Assembly (NCBI RefSeq): GCF_001618865.1
Contig: NZ_CP015136.1
Coordinates: 3,321,001-3,385,000 of the forward strand
Source: Luteitalea pratensis
GTDB taxonomy: Bacteria; Acidobacteriota; Vicinamibacteria; Vicinamibacterales; Vicinamibacteraceae
Direction of reading: 5' to 3'
DNA: 64,000 bases
In this document: positions 60,976 through 64,000 of the stretch, one piece after another
How the letters are laid out: the number at the start of each line of letters is the position of its first letter
Numbering within the stretch: the stretch's first letter is position 1
Program-made: the position numbers and the translations under genes
Notes under the pieces: generated by a model
Database searches by the model: none
The model's input: only the letters and a program-made list of their open reading frames with translations
What the model was told of the DNA's origin: nothing

Positions 60976-61409
60976 TTGGCTGACTAGTGGGGCTGAATCT
61001 GGCAGCGCGGCGCGAACCACACGTCGTTCGCGGAGGCGCAGCCAAAGACTTCCGATGAGCAGCCGCCCGCTTCTGCCTCTACCAAAGGAAGGCCGAGGAT
61101 CTCGCGACCGAGTTCCAGCACGAGGACACGCTTCTTGGAGCCGCAGAAGGTCCCTGGGCTGATCGAAGCGATCGTCCTGGTGCCGGACGGGGCAGTCCGG
61201 GTCGAGCTGAGCAGGAACAGGCCGGTTTGGCTGCCCCCCGAAAAGCAAACGATCGCCAAACACGGGCGACTTTCTTGCGCCGATTCAGTGGCCTTGCCGG
61301 GGCCGCGCGACCGCCGCTACTTGCAGTTGTGAACCGGGCGGCGTAAGTCCGCCACAGGCCGAAATTTCAGACGCTATACTGCGTCAGATCGTCTCGCTGG
61401 ACGTGATTG
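60976..61409. other. Gap with no certain gene
   Basis: Minus-strand readings of about 90 residues (e.g. RVLVLELGREILGLPLVEAE) have protein-like composition, but I recognise no family and no ribosome-binding site. I leave them uncalled. Confidence 0.4.
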
Positions 61410-61652
61410 ATGCCCAAACCCCTTCCGCTTCCGCCGGTCGGATTCGACGAGCTCTCGGTTGACGAAAAGATCGACTACCTGCAGTCGCTCTGGGACCGAA
61501 TTGCGGCCACTCCTGAGACGATTCCCGTTCCTGACTGGCACCGCCAAATCCTCGACGTGCGCCTGAAGGACCTCGACGCCGATCCGGCCGCCGGTGATGG
61601 CTGGGAGGTGGTTGAGGAACGTCTCCGGAAGAAATTCGACACCAACCACTGA
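61410..61652 (+). CDS. Addiction-module antitoxin, RelB-like (TIGR02574 type)
   Basis: An 80-residue acidic protein: FDELSVDEKIDYLQSLWDRI is the characteristic helix of the putative addiction-module component family, followed by VPDWHRQILDVRLKDLDADP and AGDGWEVVEERLRKKF. It binds and inactivates the ParE/RelE-type toxin encoded three bases downstream. The ATG was preferred over an in-frame TTG one codon upstream. Confidence 0.85.
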   Translation: MPKPLPLPPVGFDELSVDEKIDYLQSLWDRIAATPETIPVPDWHRQILDVRLKDLDADPAAGDGWEVVEERLRKKFDTNH

Positions 61653-61655
61653 CGA

Positions 61656-61955
61656 ATGACTCGCCGGTTCATCGTTCGTCCACTCGCCGAGGGCGATCTC
61701 GAAGATGCCGCGCGGTGGTACGACGATGAGCGTTCCGGCCTCACCTATCGATTCCTCAACGACGTGGATCGGATGTTCGCGCGCATCCGTGAACGGCCAT
61801 TGCAGTTCCCCAGCGTGTTGGGCGATGTCCGTCGAGCGCTGCTGCATACTTTCCCGTACGCCGTGTATTTTCTCGCGTCCGAAGAGATGGTCGTCGTCCT
61901 CGCGGTGTTGCACCTGCGACGGAACCCGCAGGTGTGGCGTCGACGCGCACGATAG
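61656..61955 (+). CDS. ParE/RelE-superfamily toxin
   Basis: A 99-residue protein of the ParE/RelE superfamily: FIVRPLAEGDLEDAARWYDD, RFLNDVDRMFARIRERPLQF and RRALLHTFPYAVYFLASEEM followed by VVVLAVLHLRRNPQVW. Members inhibit gyrase (ParE) or cleave mRNA on the ribosome (RelE); sequence alone does not decide. It is directly downstream of its antitoxin gene with a three-base gap. Located just beyond attachment module C, it may help maintain that region. Confidence 0.87.
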   Translation: MTRRFIVRPLAEGDLEDAARWYDDERSGLTYRFLNDVDRMFARIRERPLQFPSVLGDVRRALLHTFPYAVYFLASEEMVVVLAVLHLRRNPQVWRRRAR

Positions 61956-62244
61956 CGGTGAGGCATTTGTGACGGAACGTCGCGGCGTCGTGCCTGCACG
62001 CCGTCGCCGTGATTGATGGTACCGGAGGAGTTGCCGGCGGGGGAGCGCCCACCGCGGCGGGTGTCGATAGGGTCGCGCCCGTTCGCCCGCTGGTCCTCGG
62101 CGACCGCCCGCTCCTGGCGGCCTTCGGCCGGTTCTCGTCGCTAGTATCCGCGTTCGCGGTCCTCTGCTTCCGGACTTTATCGAGAGCCAGCCGAAGGTGG
62201 CATTCATAAGCCGCGACGGCACGGTGCGTGCAACACCGACAGTA

Positions 62245-63135
62245 ATGCCCGACCCTGCTGCGCCGCGCAACGTCGAGTCCGCGACACCCGTCGCGCACGG
62301 GGCCCTGACGCCGAAGGCGTTTGGCATCACAGACAAAGGCCGCGTGCGTCCTACGAACGAAGACCAGTTTCTCGTGGCCGAACTCAGCAAGGCGATGCGG
62401 ATTCGGCAAACCAGCCTGGTCGAGCCAAGGTTGCATGTCGGTGAGGAAAGCGGCCACTTATATCTCGTCGCCGACGGCATGGGTGGCCACCGCGCCGGCG
62501 AAACGGCGAGTGCGCTCACCGTCACCGCGATCGAGCAGTTCATGCTCAATTCCTTCAAGTGGTTTTTCGCGCCTGATGAGAGCGGGGGGCAGAATGTGCT
62601 CGCCGAGTTTCAGGCTGCGATCGGTCAGGCCGATGCGCACGTCATGGCGGAAGCTGCCGAGCATCCCGAGCTCAGCGGCATGGGCACCACGGTCACGCTG
62701 GCGTTTCACCTCGGATCGCAGGTATGCCTCGTCCACGTCGGCGACAGCCGCGGGTACCTCTATCGGGATCGCGAGCTGCAACAGGTAACGCACGACCACA
62801 CCCTCGTGGCCGATCTGTTGCGCAGCGGTGCGATTCGACCAGAAGAAGCGGCGAGGTATCGGTACCGACACATCATCACGAACGTCGTGGGCGGTCAGCA
62901 GGTCGGCGTCAAGGTCGAAGCACACGCCTTCGAGGTCAAGGCCCGCGATTGCCTGCTGCTCTGTTCGGATGGATTGACCGAGATGCTGACTAATGAGGCG
63001 ATCGCGCACGTGCTCGGAACGACGCCGGATCCGCAAGAGGCGGCGACCGCACTCGTGGCGCAAGCCAATGACGCTGGTGGCCGCGACAACGTGACGGTGT
63101 TGATCGTTCGATTCGATGAAGCCGGTTCCACCTAA
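62245..63135 (+). CDS. PP2C-type Ser/Thr protein phosphatase, copy 2
   Basis: Near-identical duplicate of the phosphatase at 11.1 kb (19 differences in 296 residues). All family motifs are present: VRPTNEDQFL, ADGMGGHRAGE, GMGTTVTLAF, VGDSRGYLYR, CSDGLTEML and GGRDNVTVLIV. Changes include RGRE to RDRE and AGDRLLL to ARDCLLL, none at metal-binding residues. DNA similarity extends from about 35 bases upstream of the ATG to about 20 bases past the stop, then ends. The 289 bases upstream, after the toxin gene, hold nothing recognised. Confidence 0.92.
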   Translation: MPDPAAPRNVESATPVAHGALTPKAFGITDKGRVRPTNEDQFLVAELSKAMRIRQTSLVEPRLHVGEESGHLYLVADGMGGHRAGETASALTVTAIEQFMLNSFKWFFAPDESGGQNVLAEFQAAIGQADAHVMAEAAEHPELSGMGTTVTLAFHLGSQVCLVHVGDSRGYLYRDRELQQVTHDHTLVADLLRSGAIRPEEAARYRYRHIITNVVGGQQVGVKVEAHAFEVKARDCLLLCSDGLTEMLTNEAIAHVLGTTPDPQEAATALVAQANDAGGRDNVTVLIVRFDEAGST

Positions 63136-63169
63136 GCGACGATCTTCTGACCCGGTTCGGCTACCGACC

Positions 63170-63430
63170 GGTGATCAGAATGTCCGGAACAGATGTGATC
63201 AGAATTCTCGGAACCCGCAGAACCTCACGGAACCGGAACCGCGGCAGGAGATCCTGGCGCTGCGCCGACGCGTAAACAAGCTCGCGGCCATCGCTTCGGC
63301 TCGCGCTCGCGCTGCGCCAGACCGCCGGGTTCGGGCTCACTTCGGCGACGATTTGCCCCACGGACGCGCCAAGGAGCGTAGCCTCCCCGCGGTGGAACAG
63401 GCCCACCAGTCGATTGGGCAGGACACCGTC
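63170..63430 (+). mobile_element. Transposase remnant with tandem terminal repeats
   Basis: Starts with two tandem copies of a TGATCAGAAT...CGGAAC repeat (GTGATCAGAATGTCCGGAAC and GTGATCAGAATTCTCGGAAC), like an IS end. It is followed by EILALRRRVNKLAA and LPHGRAKERSLPAVEQAHQS, scraps in more than one frame of an integrase-like transposase N-terminus. No catalytic domain is visible. Confidence 0.5.
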
Positions 63431-63433
63431 ACG

Positions 63434-64000
63434 TCACGGTCTCACACCCGACAAGAGCCAGATGCTGCCCTTCACGCTCTGCATGGGCAGCGCGAGCCTG
63501 CCACTGGCCACGTCGATCTCGGCACTGCCCATATTGGGATCGATACGCCTCTCGGGCGAGTTGAAATGCGTGACTTGAAACGGCTTCCCGCGCTGGGCGC
63601 CACGCGCCGGATCGATGGGCACGCCCCAGAGGTTGACATAGCCGTCAGCTCCCCGCGAAAGGAAGTACAGCGTCCGCCCATCCGGTGACCACCGAGGCTT
63701 GTCTGGCCAGACGTGATCGTCCAGTATCCGCGTCCACGTCGTCGCGCGATTGCTGTCCGCAGCCACGATCCCGATCTCGACGGTTCCGTGATTCCTCATG
63801 CGCTGGGCGACGAAACTGACCCATCGATCGTCGGGAGAGTAGCGAGCCTGCCAGAAGAACACGCCGCTCGCCTCGAGGAGTACTCGCTCGGGCCGCGTGG
63901 CCATCATGGGACCGACGGGCCAGATCGCCAACACGTTTTGGTTCATCTGGCCCTGTTCGACCCAGGATCCGAGAACGGCCTCGTCGTGCGGTGCCCAATC
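63434..64000 (-). CDS. PD40/TolB-like beta-propeller protein, 3' end only
   Basis: The last 188 residues of a gene whose start lies beyond the window; the frame is open to the final base. Blades visible: YSPDDRWVSFVAQRMRNHG, RWSPDGRTLYFLSRGADGY, then the typical end SGRLALPMQSVKGSIWLL. The same ending style occurs in the kinase/propeller and HTH/propeller proteins of this window, so the missing N-terminus could be either type. Confidence 0.75.
   Translation of the reverse strand, partial: DWAPHDEAVLGSWVEQGQMNQNVLAIWPVGPMMATRPERVLLEASGVFFWQARYSPDDRWVSFVAQRMRNHGTVEIGIVAADSNRATTWTRILDDHVWPDKPRWSPDGRTLYFLSRGADGYVNLWGVPIDPARGAQRGKPFQVTHFNSPERRIDPNMGSAEIDVASGRLALPMQSVKGSIWLLSGVRP

Noticed and set aside
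1-64000. Search for complete tRNA, rRNA or tmRNA genes and riboswitches
   Set aside because: Reading both strands I found only tmRNA 3'-end fragments; no complete structural RNA could be supported by eye.

Overview
The window is high-GC bacterial chromosome. Its gene content points to an Acidobacteriota member of the Vicinamibacteria/Luteitalea type: Hanks-type Ser/Thr kinases fused to TolB/PD40-like beta-propellers next to ECF sigma factors, a helix-turn-helix/TM/beta-propeller protein, a winged-helix/TM/TolB-like/TPR protein, a very large kinase-STAND-WD40 protein, and many secreted hydrolases. The lineage is inferred from gene content only; there is no rRNA or complete tRNA/tmRNA gene to anchor it.

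Left part (1-12 kb): a translationally coupled minus-strand pair (tannase-like esterase and asparaginase-like protein), an ECF sigma/kinase pair on plus, an NCS2 nucleobase permease, a sulfatase with a central deletion, an amidohydrolase cut off at a solitary IS5-type terminal repeat, and the first of two nearly identical PP2C phosphatases.

Middle-left (12-29.6 kb): the HTH/beta-propeller protein, a vanadium-haloperoxidase/PAP2 protein, two decayed IS5-family copies (one has decapitated a kinase gene), the winged-helix/TPR regulator, a small secreted HExxH protein, an O-methyltransferase with a Tat-like leader, a carboxylesterase, and a frameshifted amidohydrolase.

Island-like part (29.6-60.8 kb): bounded by two homologous modules that each contain the 3' end of a tmRNA gene flanked by TACCCCC repeats, which is the layout of an integrase attachment site. 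Inside are an ECF sigma factor, a lipoprotein, a kinase, a transposon graveyard, a secreted beta-propeller/IPT/Ig protein, complete IS21, IS3 and IS1182 elements, several lipoproteins, a PrlF/YhaV toxin-antitoxin pair, an erythromycin-esterase-like protein, a tannase cut by IS1182, a putative metallopeptidase, and an ECF sigma factor followed by the kinase-STAND-WD40 gene. No integrase gene is visible.

Right end (60.8-64 kb): the second attachment module, an addiction-module/ParE-type pair, the second PP2C copy, a transposase remnant and the 3' end of a beta-propeller protein running off the window.

Two cross-cutting signals stand out. First, a family of at least five interspersed repeats with conserved inverted-repeat centres lies just past stop codons. 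Second, three tmRNA-3'-end copies lie in the same orientation, suggesting tandem integrations at ssrA. The ECF sigma factors, kinases and PP2C phosphatases suggest a phosphorylation-linked transcriptional network, but that link is inferred.
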